Shown here piece after piece: positions 49,595-62,094 of a DNA stretch of 64,000 bases; positions within the stretch are counted from its first letter, which is position 1; each line of letters begins with the position of its first letter. Below the pieces are notes generated by a model. The model was not told where the DNA came from, ran no database searches, and saw only the letters and a list, made by a program, of their open reading frames with translations. A program made the position numbers and the translations under genes. Source of the stretch: Datnioides undecimradiatus (Eukaryota; Chordata; Actinopteri; Lobotiformes; Datnioididae); assembly GCA_008933995.1 (NCBI GenBank), contig WARS01000012.1:7635001-7699000 (forward strand). Direction: 5' to 3'.

Positions 49595-52500
49595 TAGAGG
49601 TCTCATTTTTGATCTGTTACTGAGTGAGAGTACATAGACATACCTTTGGACCAGTGTATGAGGGTGGAAGACCAACATGTGTGCGCATCCCACAGTTTGC
49701 TGTGCCACTGGAGTGAGCTGCATCGTTGCTTCCATGGCGACTCTTGCCTTTTGAGTGATGGCCCTTATTGACTCTGCGAGAGCTGCTCTTCTTGCACGGG
49801 TCAGAGTCCTGATGGAGGCAGATACACCATGTGTCACCGCGATATCGGACTGTGGTTTGACACTGCAACAGTGGGATTTCTGTGTTCTTGTGTTCACCTC
49901 ATTACTCTCCACAGAGCCTTCCCAGTTGAGGCCCATCACATGAGGCAGGCCTTCACTGCTGCTGCTGCTGCTCCTCATGGTGGGCATGTCATTGTCAAAG
50001 AATGGGCTGTCATCTGCAGTGGTATTTACATTGAATGAATTGCTTTGGCAGATGTCCAAGGATGTTACTTGTCTTATCACTGATCATATCATGTGTTCTG
50101 TTTCTTGCATTTCTTCCAAACAGACACACACCTTTTTCAGTTATGTTACAAAACTCTGATAACCATGTGCTTCTCACCCCTGCTGCTGTTGCTTTGGCCG
50201 TCCAGCTCGTTGATGGGAGAGGTCACGTCACGGTAGCAGATGCCTTCACTCTGTTCACCAATATCCCGAAACGTCATGTAGCCTGGCGGCACTGCAGGAC
50301 GCTCTGCGAGGAGAAAAGCGGTATTAACAAACCGCTGTCCTAGAGTAAGAAAAGGCCAACCGACTTGAATGCTGTCTTCAAAATAGAGCCGTCTTCACAT
50401 TTGCAAATACAGTTTCTCCTCAGTTTTGTCACATCCTGCAATAAATCTGTGATTAATTCTCTTTGTCTCTCAGGATTTAAGGAATACCTTTATGATGTAC
50501 ACAAAGTAACCTTAGTGTGATTCACCCTTCTTATTGCACAGGACTGTATTTCCTTATAATGTGCAATTAGATACAGCAACTAGCACCACCACACTTTTAA
50601 CATGTGACTGGTGTGAAAACAGGAAGACAGGATGTCTTATGTTACACTACCACACAGTTTGCTGGCACCTCCTACTCGGAACTTAGCAATGGCCTGGGGC
50701 CCATCATGGATGCTAATGCCTTTAGCTCTGTTTCTACTCCGTATCCTCGGGGGGGCGCTGTCTGAGTCCTCAGAGGAGCTCAAGTCTTCAAAGTGCCCTG
50801 AGATGTTGGATCATGCACAGATACACAAAAAAACCAATCAGAAATACATAAGAAACAAAGGGAACAACATATTTTGTAAACATAACTAATGAAAAGTGGA
50901 GTTGTTTCATCAAATACCTGGTTTCATCCTTGGAGACCGTGAGTCAATGAGGCTGACGATCTTGGTGTAGCCATACATCATGGCCAGGGCACGGGCTGTC
51001 TCTCCTTTGGCATTGCGATCATCAACTTTAACTTTCTGTAAATAATAGATGTCAGGATCATAATACACCATCTCTGTGTGAACAGGAGAATGAGCCTCTT
51101 CTTTTTGTAATGCACATCCTAGTGGCTTGCTAATTTCCTGATGCTGTGGCTGCAGGAAATTACCATTATTGTGGGGGTAACCAACTCACATGGTCAAGCA
51201 GGTTCTGAACAATGATTTCATGTCCAGAAGCAGCAGCCTCCATCAGGGGAGTGAAACCAGACCCAGGCTCCCTGTGGATGTAAGAACGAGTAACGAAAAC
51301 CTCTGTCTGACTGGAGTACTGCAGGTTTTTTTGGACTGAATGAAGAAACTCACTTGACATTAGCATCAGCGTTGTTATCCAGCAGGAACTTGACCATCTG
51401 CTGATGGCCTGTGCTCGTGCAGTGGAATAAAGCAGTCCAGCCTCGAGAGTCCTTCAGCTCCAACTCAGCACCTTGCTTTAGGGGTAAGAAAAACAGGAAT
51501 GCTTTTAGAGTCTGATTGGCAAAGCACACCATCTCAAGAAAACAACAAGACTAGTGTTTTTTCCATCTTTTCAAAAGAGCATTGGTAAAATCCAACTGCT
51601 AAAGACTGCAGGTGCAAACTACAGGTTGCATTTTTGTTAAATCCAGATTTGTTTTCTGTTTTTCAACATACAAATGCAAAATACACCTGCTACAGCAACA
51701 TCCAGTAAGTTTTAAGTATGAAGTCCATTATGTGAGCCTTACAGTGGTTTACAATTGTAGAAAGATCTTAAAGTGCTTCTACAGATACTGTATATGCAAT
51801 ATATCTGTGGTCGCACATTAATCTTTCTCTATGTTAAAGGACCATACAGGTGATTTTAGCCAGTTAACTTCAGTTAACTTTTAGCCAGTCCCATTAGCTT
51901 TTCTATTACCATCCACATTTATTATAAAGATGCTGCTATTTTTCCATCTTACTTTTGAGGCAACATTTTGTTTTTCGATCATTTCACAGTATGAAAACTA
52001 ACCTACAAAGTAGGTTGTAGGTGTAGGATGCATTTTTTTTGTCAAATGTTATGTTATTTTTGCACAAGAAAACTGTTGAAACCTTCCTTGTTGGTACAGT
52101 CTGACCCAACATTAAGGTTTTGGAGACTAACCTGCCAAATATGGACCTTTTGCATTGAAAAGGCATTTTTGACAATGATGTTAGTTTACATTTTGCATTC
52201 TAGGTTTGATTTTTCAGTAACACCTTTAAGAACGCAGTGCTTTTGTGCAACAAACAACCTAAACTCTGCATGGTTTGCTATTCCAGAAAAGCGTGACCAA
52301 GTTTCATGATGGTTTTGAAATCAAAAAAACAAAACTTATTTGAACACCTTTTTCTTGGATATCTGATACACCAATGTCTGTCTGTCTGTCTGATAGTGCC
52401 GATTTGTACCTGAAGCAGAAAGTATGCGATACTTTCATTCCCACAACTCGCTGCCAACATCAAGGGGGTTAACCCTTTCGCGGTGGCAGCATTTACATTC

Positions 52501-52857
52501 ACGCCAGCCTCCAGCAGGAGATTTGCAATGTTGTCATGGCCGATGTAAGATGCATACATCAGTGGGGTCCATCCTCCAATGTTCTTGCCATCAAGGTCCA
52601 CCTCACGCCTGAAAAGACACCAAACCATAGTTATCAATACACAATGTCAGGCTGAAGACGTACTGGCATATTATCATATATGTTACTCACTTTTTGATGC
52701 ACTCTGCAACCACGTCGTACTGGCCGATGGAGCAGGCGGTGTGCAGGTCCAGGGGGACATCCAGCTCCTCGGGTCGCACCAGGGAGTCACCCAGCCACAG
52801 GGAAAGGCTGGCACCCAGCTGCTCTGATTCACTGGCTTCATCACTTAGCTCAGACAT
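48434..52857 (-). CDS. anks3: Ankyrin repeat and SAM domain protein ANKS3
   Basis: Fourteen coding exons on the minus strand: 52857-52691, 52608-52410, 51475-51354, 51271-51190, 51035-50918, 50797-50651, 50303-50178, 50013-49898, 49808-49644, 49472-49348, 49257-49116, 49015-48754, 48670-48599 and 48516-48434 (TAA). All phases match and the product is 641 residues (human about 656). ANKS3 is a scaffold of the NEK8/ANKS6/inversin ciliary module and binds through its SAM domain. Six ankyrin repeats cover about residues 35-230 (GWTPLMYASYIGH, GLTPLMLAASCGN, GWTALFHCTSTGH, GFTPLMEAAASGH). A serine-rich low-complexity linker follows. The SAM domain begins at DLAEFLEQIGFSKY (about 415), and a coiled coil runs from about 470 to 600 (EQAYADQLEAEMQEMA). 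The protein ends QSLRRLSAPEKVSDSWERP. The 934-base intron 51476-52409 holds nothing recognised. Confidence 0.96.
49549..49589. repeat. (CA)20 microsatellite in an anks3 intron
   Basis: About 20 CA units on the plus strand, inside the short intron 49473-49643. On the transcript this is (TG)n upstream of the SAM-exon acceptor. Confidence 0.95.
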
Positions 52858-53330
52858 GTTTTACCTTTCCACTCGCTCCTCTACGCCTGAAAACAGAGGT
52901 CGTCCTGACACTGAGCACCTAAGTCAAAAAATAATTTTCAGAGCATAAAAAGTCAGTATATCACTCTATAACGATACCCGGATATCAGACTGAGAGAGTT
53001 GTTCAAGTTTATGGGGTTTAGATAGTTATTTACTAGCTGTAAGGTAACTCGCACTTCGCTCTTTTAGCTAGCTAGACGTTAGCTGGACGCGATAACGGCA
53101 GCCCAGTATGAACTCACCAACTATCGTTTAAACTAAATATATGATGAATTCTTTAAAGGTCAAACTAAACTAGCGGATGTTTCACATCGTAGCCGAGTGT
53201 CAAAAGAGAAAAACTTACAGTCAACAGGTTGCGTTAGTTAGTTTTCTCAGTGGCTCAAACTTTTTTGTTTTGTGTGTCACACTCAATTGTGCTCGGGTGA
53301 ACTCACGCCCCGCCCTTTCCTGTTTAAAGA
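52858..53330 (-). promoter_or_regulatory. anks3 5' UTR and promoter region
   Basis: Sequence upstream of the anks3 start contains CpG-bearing tracts around 53045-53110 and a GC box (ccccgccc, 53308-53315). No TATA box is evident. The transcription start and any 5' UTR intron are undefined. Confidence 0.4.
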
Positions 53331-53894
53331 CGCTGCTGAACCTTAGAAGTAGCACATGCACTGAAAGATGAATGTCTCTCCAGTCCTCTGCGCGTTGGAA
53401 AGCTATTTAGTTTAAAATTGTAATTTGCTCACGACCCCTGTCCATTCTTAAACCTTTCAAATATGGAAAAGAGTCAAGAAAAGTTTGAGAAACACTAATG
53501 AAATGAAAGCTGAGATGAAGAGACTGTTGTAAAAGTAAGAGTATTTTGGGAATTGACTTTAGTAAGCTGCAGTCTTTTAGTGTTTTGATGTGAATAAACA
53601 CAGTGAGTATAAAGCAGGTCATAGTTAACAGATCAAAATGTTAAGACTACTATGCCAAAAATACAAAATGGTTTATTTAGAAATATGATACAAGCATTCA
53701 ACAATTTATGATTTGTAGATATTGATTATTATCCTTGTGTTTTCCTCCATTTATTGGCATTGTAGCACATTATTTCATGTGGTTTGTGTTTTTTCAGTCA
53801 TAAAGAATGTCCAGCACATAGCCCAGATCTGACTGAGGCATAAGCAAGCAAAGTCCAACATAATGTAGGATGACATGTGTCTTCAGAGTACAAA
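53331..53894 (-). other. Interval between anks3 and the C8orf33 homologue
   Basis: About 560 bases with no coding exon. It holds the probable 3' UTR of the upstream minus-strand gene, with a minus-strand AATAAA at 53750-53755. The rest is AT-rich and unremarkable. Confidence 0.55.
53750..53755 (-). terminator. Candidate polyadenylation signal of the C8orf33 homologue
   Basis: AATAAA on the minus strand about 140 bases after the stop at 53895. A second copy lies near 53668. Confidence 0.5.
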
Positions 53895-55486
53895 TCAAAG
53901 AAAGTTGAAGTGAAACTCCTCCTTTGATGGGGTAAAGACAAAAGCAGAAGCCTCCTCCTGAGTCTGTGATGCCTGGTCGGTATTGTGGGCTGCTGGTTGT
54001 TTCAGGTTCTCCTCTGTGGCTGATAGTTGGGTTTTGACCTCAGCTCTACGGTGGAAAACACACTTCTTTGGCGGTTCTGACACAACTTTGACCTGAGCTG
54101 ATGCAATTTCTGTTGGGATTGGAGAAATGTCAATTAACTGCACTTCAACCACTCTTACAAGCTCTTTCATGACAACTTTTACTCAAATCTCTCCACTGCC
54201 GCAATCCACTCACCACTCTGAATGAGTTTGAACTGCTTGCTCTTCTCTTCCTCCATTTTTTTCCTGTAATCTCCAGTCATGGCTCTCATCACCTGCCTCT
54301 TTTTGGCCAGAGGAGCTTTAGAGCTTCGCAGAGTCTTCAAGGCACGAGAGGCCTCCTCCTCTGTGGGGACAAAATATTCAATTTTGTTCACACAAGGCTT
54401 CACAGAACATGGCCTGAGTGATCATATCACCTAACCCAAACTTATTTTCTATTCAAGCCTATAATTAAAGCACACACAGTTCAGTGTAATCAGATGAGGT
54501 AAACATCGTACTTTGTTTCGGGGTACCCTTCTGGGACCTCATTCCCAGTTCCAGCTGCTCAATGCACCAGTCCAGCTGTCTGTTCAGCTGCTCTTCTGCA
54601 CTCTGAAAGACATTCAGACTTGAAATCAGCTGATAAACTGGAACACCCATTATGATTACAGCAAAGAAAAACATTTAACACTGACCAGCTCAATGTCAGT
54701 GCCTCCTTGTCTCTCCTCAGCTGAGCCGGGCTTCTGCTGTGGCTCACTGTTATCAGAGGGGTTTTTCTTTTCTGGTTTCTTCTTCTTCTTCTTTTTGGCC
54801 TTTGATTGCACTGAAGGCTCAGGTGGAGAGTTAACCTGCTGCAGTGGAGAAGCCTCTATTTCCTCTTGGATGCCTTGTTGGCTGGTTGGAGAAGAGGTGG
54901 AGGTGTCTGGGGTTTCTGTCGTCTCCATGTTTTCAACAGCAGAAATTTGAAAGTTGAAGGCAAAAGCAGAGCTCTGTCCTGTAAAGGATATCCTGTTCGC
55001 TGCTGCTGGTTCAGTTGTCCTTGATGATGGACATGTTTCCTCCTGAAGTGCTAAAGAATTTTCAGTGAAGAAGTTGAATCTGAAGGTGTTGTCAGAGCGA
55101 GTCCAGAGGGGCTTCTCAGCTCTGGCATCAACAGGAGCCGGGCAGTTTGACTTTGGTTCAATATCTGTTGAATGAACATAGGGTAACTTACGTTGGGGAG
55201 CATTTATTGGCTCTGAATTGCATTAATGATCTCAAAGCTTTTTAAGCTTAAATTGAAAGACATACAGTCACATGTAGGACACAAGCACGTCAGCTCACTG
55301 CCGAATCGAGTTCAGTTCGGCTCATGTTTTTTTTCTCTTTCTCAAACTTAAAATTCAAATCCACACTTTGTCCCCCAATTGCAGCCTATAGAATAACACA
55401 ATCGGCATGCGACAAGGTAGTTATGCTGCGTAAGACTTGTAATTAAATCATAATGTACCTATACACAGAGGTCTTTGCTCGGTCAT
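53895..55486 (-). CDS. c8orf33: UPF0488 family protein, C8orf33 homologue
   Basis: Five coding exons: 55486-55459, 55164-54686, 54602-54512, 54360-54214 and 54109-53895 (TGA), encoding 319 residues. The family has no assigned biochemical function. Identity rests on the conserved core EEQLNRQLDWCIEQLELG, KGTPKQKEEASRALKTLRS, PLAKKRQVMRAMTGDYRKKM, and on the C-terminal FHFNFL, which correspond in order to recalled human C8orf33. The middle carries a long lysine run followed by KPEKK, likely nuclear or nucleolar targeting. The F-x-F-N-F motif occurs three times, at residues 37-41, 77-81 and 314-318. The first coding exon supplies only nine residues (MTEQRPLCI) plus one base of the next codon. 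It is tandem with anks3 and divergent from the H3.3 gene. Confidence 0.92.
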
Positions 55487-56700
55487 GCTGATTCTTCCAG
55501 TGTTGCAGGTTTAAATGCGACAGACGTCAGTTTGGCTGAAGCGTTTAAAGAGACGCTTCAGGGACAGACAGACACACACCACTCTTAGAAATACTGTTAT
55601 TTCATTCGTTTCCATAAAATGCGTGTCGAGTCCAATAACTTACCACCAGTGTTACTTCAAAATGTGTCCGTTTGGGACGACATGCGTTTCCCCAACGCGT
55701 GTCGTTCCGCTTAGAGGCGATCTCATGACCCAGTCGGTTAAGAAGGGACAAACCTAAAGCCTTTTGGCAAATAAAGCCGACAAGAAATATCAACAAGAAA
55801 TGTATAAATTACACATGTCATGAAATCTGATAATTAAAACAGGTGTAAGTAATATGAAGAGGACAGCAGTAAACAAAACCACCATCATTGCAGTCTATGC
55901 TAATAAAGCTGACTTGAGAGTAGCGGGAAATTGTTCTTTTTTTAAACAATGAAACAAGCTAAATTTGTCAGCAGGTTGTTGTCAGCTGAGCGCTTTCAGC
56001 TTCTAGCTGAGCCCTTCTCTTTTATCACAGACACAATGGACCAGGGTGTTTGTGCCTGCTACCTGATGCTTGACCTGGTCCCGGGACTGGCTGTTTCCTA
56101 AAGAGATGTGGAACTACTCAATGAATGGGTACACTTGTGGCGGTTACAATGCAGTAACACAAAGATATGTGGTTTTCCCCAAACATTTGTGGAAGGGAAG
56201 AGATGTTGTGTACAATGATTGTGTCTTTTATGGTTCTTATATCATTGTGAAAGGAAGAATGCAGTAACCTCTGTATGTCTTTGGTTATGTTTTTTGATTA
56301 TAGGCAAATAAAATGCTGTTGACACTCAAAAGCAGCTAGAGAAACGTTTTTCAGTCTTAGAGACTGACGATGTGGCTGCATCGTAAATACAGTATCACCT
56401 TTCAGTTGCCATCGACTTATTCCCCATCTGTTATTGACGGTAAAGATACTTTGTGCGCGTACCATAGCATACCGGTTGCTTAACAGGGCAACTTTTGTCC
56501 CTTTTGTTCCATTTCAACAAAAAGACAGGGATCCGATCAGTGAAAGTTAATGCCAAAACTGAGTTTAAAGAAGTTTAATTTTAATGAATAAAATGCAGAA
56601 AAAATGTCGATACTTCAATTCAAAAGCAGGGATTTCTTTTTCAAATGTGGAGCCAGTGAGCCTCCTTTTTTCCCTCCACTAATCACATTCCGCCAGGAAT
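55487..56700. other. Divergent interval between C8orf33 homologue and H3.3
   Basis: This interval holds the upstream region of the minus-strand gene. It contains a short imperfect hairpin at 55677-55705 and an unexplained plus-strand frame ending at 56267 and followed by AATAAA at 56307-56312. No gene is firmly supported. Confidence 0.5.
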
Positions 56701-56792
56701 TTGAGTCTGGGCCAATCGTGTAGGGTCAGGGGCGGGACGTCGAGTGCTGCTCCCTTTGGCTATATATACCACCTCCTGCCCTCCCCGGTTAC
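56701..56792 (+). promoter_or_regulatory. Histone H3.3 gene promoter
   Basis: In order on the plus strand: a CCAAT box (56712-56716), a GC box ggggcggg (56729-56736) overlapping a CRE-like gacgtc (56736-56741), and a TATA box tatatata (56761-56768). The spacing predicts transcription start near 56790-56795, just ahead of a non-coding exon that ends at the donor at 56849. Confidence 0.8.
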
Positions 56793-58370
<1,578 letters not shown>

Positions 58371-58680
58371 ATGATTGGATTCTGTCTTTTTATTGGGGGG
58401 GGTTGGGGGTGGGACTGACAGGGATTTGTTTTGTAAATCTTGAACTATTACCAGCATGTGGGTCACCTAATCTTAAGTTTTGCGCATGTTTTTGTTTTTT
58501 GTTTTTTTTGTAATTCCATTTGTCATTTTACTCAACTGTTCTATTCATCTAGATTAGAGCTTCATATCTGTAAATGCTGAAGCAAAATATTCCACTGCCT
58601 TTCTCAGGTTTTCAAATCTACTTTAGAATCTGTACCTTTTAAATCCTGTGTGTGCATGTCATAGGATTTCTTGTGCTGTA

Positions 58681-58686
58681 AATAAA
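58681..58686 (+). terminator. H3.3 polyadenylation signal
   Basis: AATAAA about 310 bases after the H3.3 stop, in the context gctgtaaataaac. It fits a polyadenylated rather than stem-loop histone mRNA. Confidence 0.75.
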
Positions 58687-59060
58687 CTTTCCGCTACCTC
58701 AAAAACTTCTTGTCTGTATAAATATGACTGCAGGATCTGAGGTTTCCTCCAACTAGAAAACTCTTGAATGGTGAGTAAACACTTGAGGAACAGTAAATGC
58801 AAACATAAATTGCACCAATAAAAACAGACTAAATATTTAGAGGCTCAAAGGCATTTTACTCCACCTGTTGTGATTAAACACCTAAACAATAAACTTGACA
58901 AAAGGCAATGTATGGTCTAAAACAATTCATTCTTTGCAGTTTCAACAGGACTGGACGGCTCCACTACTACACCTTTAATGTCAGCAATGAAATGATGCCA
59001 GCAATACTTGAGACATTTTACAATAAATATCATTTGGAATGTACATTCCAAGTCCCACAT
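58687..59060. other. Convergent interval between H3.3 and uqcc4
   Basis: About 370 bases between the H3.3 polyadenylation signal and the uqcc4 stop codon. It should hold the uqcc4 3' UTR. Nothing else is recognised. Confidence 0.55.
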
Positions 59061-60410
59061 TTAACTTGTTTTATTTTCTTCCTCTTCATCATCTGGGAGC
59101 AAGCCGGGTAAATGCTGAAACAAATGCTGCTCCAGCTGTGCATCGACATCTGTCTCTTCTCTCAGTGCGCACCACGCAAGGAAGCTGATGGCCAACAGGC
59201 TGATGGGGAGGACCTTCCACCAGGGCCGCTGAAACTGGCTCCCCATGGAGCATTCAACTCTCCAGGTTCTGTGACTGGCTTTACTGGTGGAGAACTTGAT
59301 GGGCCCATTGTTCACCTCTACATCATCATCTGTGGACTTAACCGCCCTCTGTGTGCTCAGAGCTAATGACCGCACGCAATCCAGTCTGCTAACAGAGAAG
59401 AGCAAAGATACATCATTTAGACTAGCAGAATAACTGGAAAGTGACTGCACGTTTACTATAGTTCTCTACTAACACCATAATAAATAAGGTAAAATGAGAT
59501 AATTTACTTCGTTATTTCACAGATTTAGATTTTTAAAACAAAATCTAAAGTTGATTAAAATTGTACACTTATAGATAAAACTGCCCAGCAATATATGAAT
59601 AAAGTAGTAATTAAGGCATGTCAAATGTAAATTGTTACACTCTCACCTTTGATTGGACATACCAATTCTTTACAAATCAAAACAATGAAAAATGTCTGGT
59701 ATAGGTTTATACAAATCACTTTTAAATGATGATAGTCATATGAAATTTAATTAGTTTGTTTTATTATTGATCAGGATGCATCTGAGAACAGATGCTGCCA
59801 TCTGGAGACAGGCTGGTCCATTGACAATGAATTATAAACTATGGGACACTGGCAGCACCCACGACTATGTTACTATATGCAAGTCATAACTTAAAAGCAG
59901 TAGTAGTGACGCAGAGAGTCACTGGGTCACTGTTCAGTTCCTCGTAAATGTTATCTGACCACATTAAGATGCTTGCTGCATTGACTTTCATTAATACTTT
60001 GATGATCCTCTAAAGTCTGAACTTTACATGACCAGGATGTTAACATTTGTGTCTCTAGCTGTGTCTGTGGGATCTGGACTTCAGTTTGACATTCATCAAA
60101 ACACGTGACTAAATCTTAATACTGAGGAGGCACCATTTCTGCTAACATGCGAATTATATCTATTAAAACTATGTAATCACAATACAAGTGTAGACAGTGA
60201 CCGCAGGGCTTGCATGACATCTTAATCGACGAAATTTAAAGGTTATAGAGTTGGGTGTAACCATGTCCACATCTCAATTACATTGTCCTTTCAGCTAACT
60301 TCAGATTTATACTCTCACCTCACGGTCGAAGTGTCGTGATGATTAAATATCCCGCGGCTGATAGAAGCGCGTGTCAGACCGCTGAAAACTCGTCCTGCTG
60401 CTGTAGACAT
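59061..60410 (-). CDS. uqcc4: Mitochondrial complex III assembly factor UQCC4 (C16orf91/CCSMST1)
   Basis: Two coding exons, 60410-60319 and 59388-59061, joined across a phase-2 intron of 930 bases, encode 139 residues. UQCC4 is a single-pass inner mitochondrial membrane protein required for ubiquinol-cytochrome c reductase assembly. The first 30 residues (MSTAAGRVFSGLTRASISRG) are rich in Ser, Arg and small residues and almost free of acidic ones, as expected of a mitochondrial presequence. The family block RVECSMGSQFQRPWWKVLP (about 74-92) leads into one membrane segment (about 87-107, ending AWCALREETD). The C-terminal tail is acidic (DDEEEENKTS). Assignment rests on the recalled block before the membrane segment. 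The start is the first ATG that gives a targeting sequence. The intron holds nothing recognisable. Confidence 0.85.
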
Positions 60411-61602
60411 ATCGAACAACTGGTCATCTTAGGATACACGACGTTATGGTCAAAGAAACCGAGGGGTTTCTTATAAAACGCACCTCGGTTAGGTCATGTA
60501 ACACATCGTTGTGCAACCATGAATTCCTCCCGATGTTGCCGTAGACAATGGTTTGGACAGTTCCGCTAACAAGTAGTTGGATCCATTTCTGAGGTGACCC
60601 CACAAACACTACTCGCGCTATTCACGTAAAAACATTAATATTTTCATTTCATACTTTTATTGCCAAGATAAGCTGGCGGATAAAGTCTTAGTATCTATTT
60701 GCCAGAATATCCTACATGTGGCTTTGACATAAATACCTTACCTAAAGGTCCATTTAGTGGCAGTTCTGGAGCTGTCAGTCTTTTCCAATGATCTTCATCA
60801 GTAGATTTTATCAGCTGATCTCCTTACACAATTTGGCAAGTTGTTATGAAAATGTTTATATTAAAGTTTCCCAGCTACAAAATGAACCTTGTGGAGAAAT
60901 TGTTTCATCAGTTGCTGTTAAAATTTACACTGAACCTCATTTTCATGTAGTTTCAGTCATTGGTAAATTAGATGGATATATTTACAATATGGCATTATCC
61001 TGCATTGAATTCTCTGTGTTTTGCAGCTACGAGGGTCTATGAAGCGGTCAAAGCCGTTGACCAATCAGAAAACAGAGATACAGAGCTGCCCAATCAGGCT
61101 TACCCTTAGAGACATCACTTCCTGGTTGCCTTCCCATGCTTGTTGTGTGCGTTCTGGAGATCTGCACGTTTCTCGAAGTAGAAGTAAGCAAGTTTGTATT
61201 TAAGAACATTTTAAGAATAGCTGCTCTTTGATTGAGTTTTAGTTTTTATATTTTTTTTGGCAACTGTTGAGTCCTTTGTGTTTACCGTGTGTAGCGTCTG
61301 CTTTGTGGGCTATGAAAGACTGTTTACGTTTTTCCAATGAAATCGAAAACTCTCTATAAATATTCTTTAATGAGGTCCAAGGCGAAGCTGACAATACAGT
61401 AATTTCCATGTAGATATATTAGTATAGCATTCATAGTCAATTGACCATGAGGTCAATATGTTCATATATTTCTCTCTAGTGTTATGAGATGTTTAATACA
61501 GCAAATGTAAAAATCTAAATTCTCAGTCTCTAAGGCGCATTGTCTGTGTATCTGTTTTTTGATAAAATGTACATATTTTCATTTTCAGAAGGAAACTAAC
61601 AC
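60411..61602. other. Divergent interval between uqcc4 and c7orf50
   Basis: Contains the uqcc4 upstream region (CpG-bearing sequence around 60420-60560) and the probable c7orf50 start near 61110-61140 beside an ETS-like acttcctg. A non-coding exon seems to end at 61183 before gtaagc. The next exon begins at 61589 after attttcag, 14 bases before the start codon. No other gene is seen. Confidence 0.5.
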
Positions 61603-61953
61603 ATGGCCAAAGACAAATCTTTGAAACCAGACACAAATCCACCTAAAAGGAAAAAGCTGAGTTCAGTTGCCAGCGAGGTTCACGTGGCTGGAATGATGGA
61701 CACTAAAGTGCAAAAGAAAAGGAAAAAGATGGGAATGGAGGTGAGTAGCAGTTCACTGTGTCTCTGCCTGTTTTATATGATAGACTCTGAAAATGCAAAT
61801 AATAATAAAATAATGAATATTTATTTCATTTAGGAGGATCCCGTACAGATTCCTCGTGCAACAGTCACAGCTGATGAGAAAAAACAGAAAAAGGAAAAGA
61901 AACGGCAAAAGAAACTGATGGCAGAGCAAACACACAAGGCAAAACAAGCTGAG
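61603..61953 (+). CDS. c7orf50: C7orf50 homologue, first coding exons only
   Basis: Two coding exons, 61603-61740 and 61834-61953, encode the first 86 residues, both ending in phase 0. The donor gtaaga follows, so the gene continues past the window edge. The visible part is lysine-rich and probably nucleolar (PPKRKKLSS, QKKRKKMGM, DEKKQKKEKKRQKKL). It resembles the basic N-terminal half of human C7orf50 (MAK start, ERKLKKERKK block). The diagnostic WKF domain should be encoded downstream and is not seen. The main support is context: human GPER1 lies on the opposite strand inside a C7orf50 intron, and a gper1-like gene sits just downstream here. Function is poorly known. Confidence 0.78.
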
Positions 61954-62094
61954 GTAAGAGCAGTGACCTGTGAATAGCTTATTGAACAGAGAGATTTCCA
62001 AAACAGATGGCGCCCTTGCATTTTACTTTGTCCTGCCTTTACACTCATGGCACAGACATGTTTGTGTATTATCTATGTGGCCCACTGTATGCAG

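Noticed and set aside
49379-50080. 233-codon minus frame across several anks3 exons
   Set aside because: Only its first part is an in-frame exon (49898-50013). The rest reads through introns, a CA repeat and other exons in the wrong frame.
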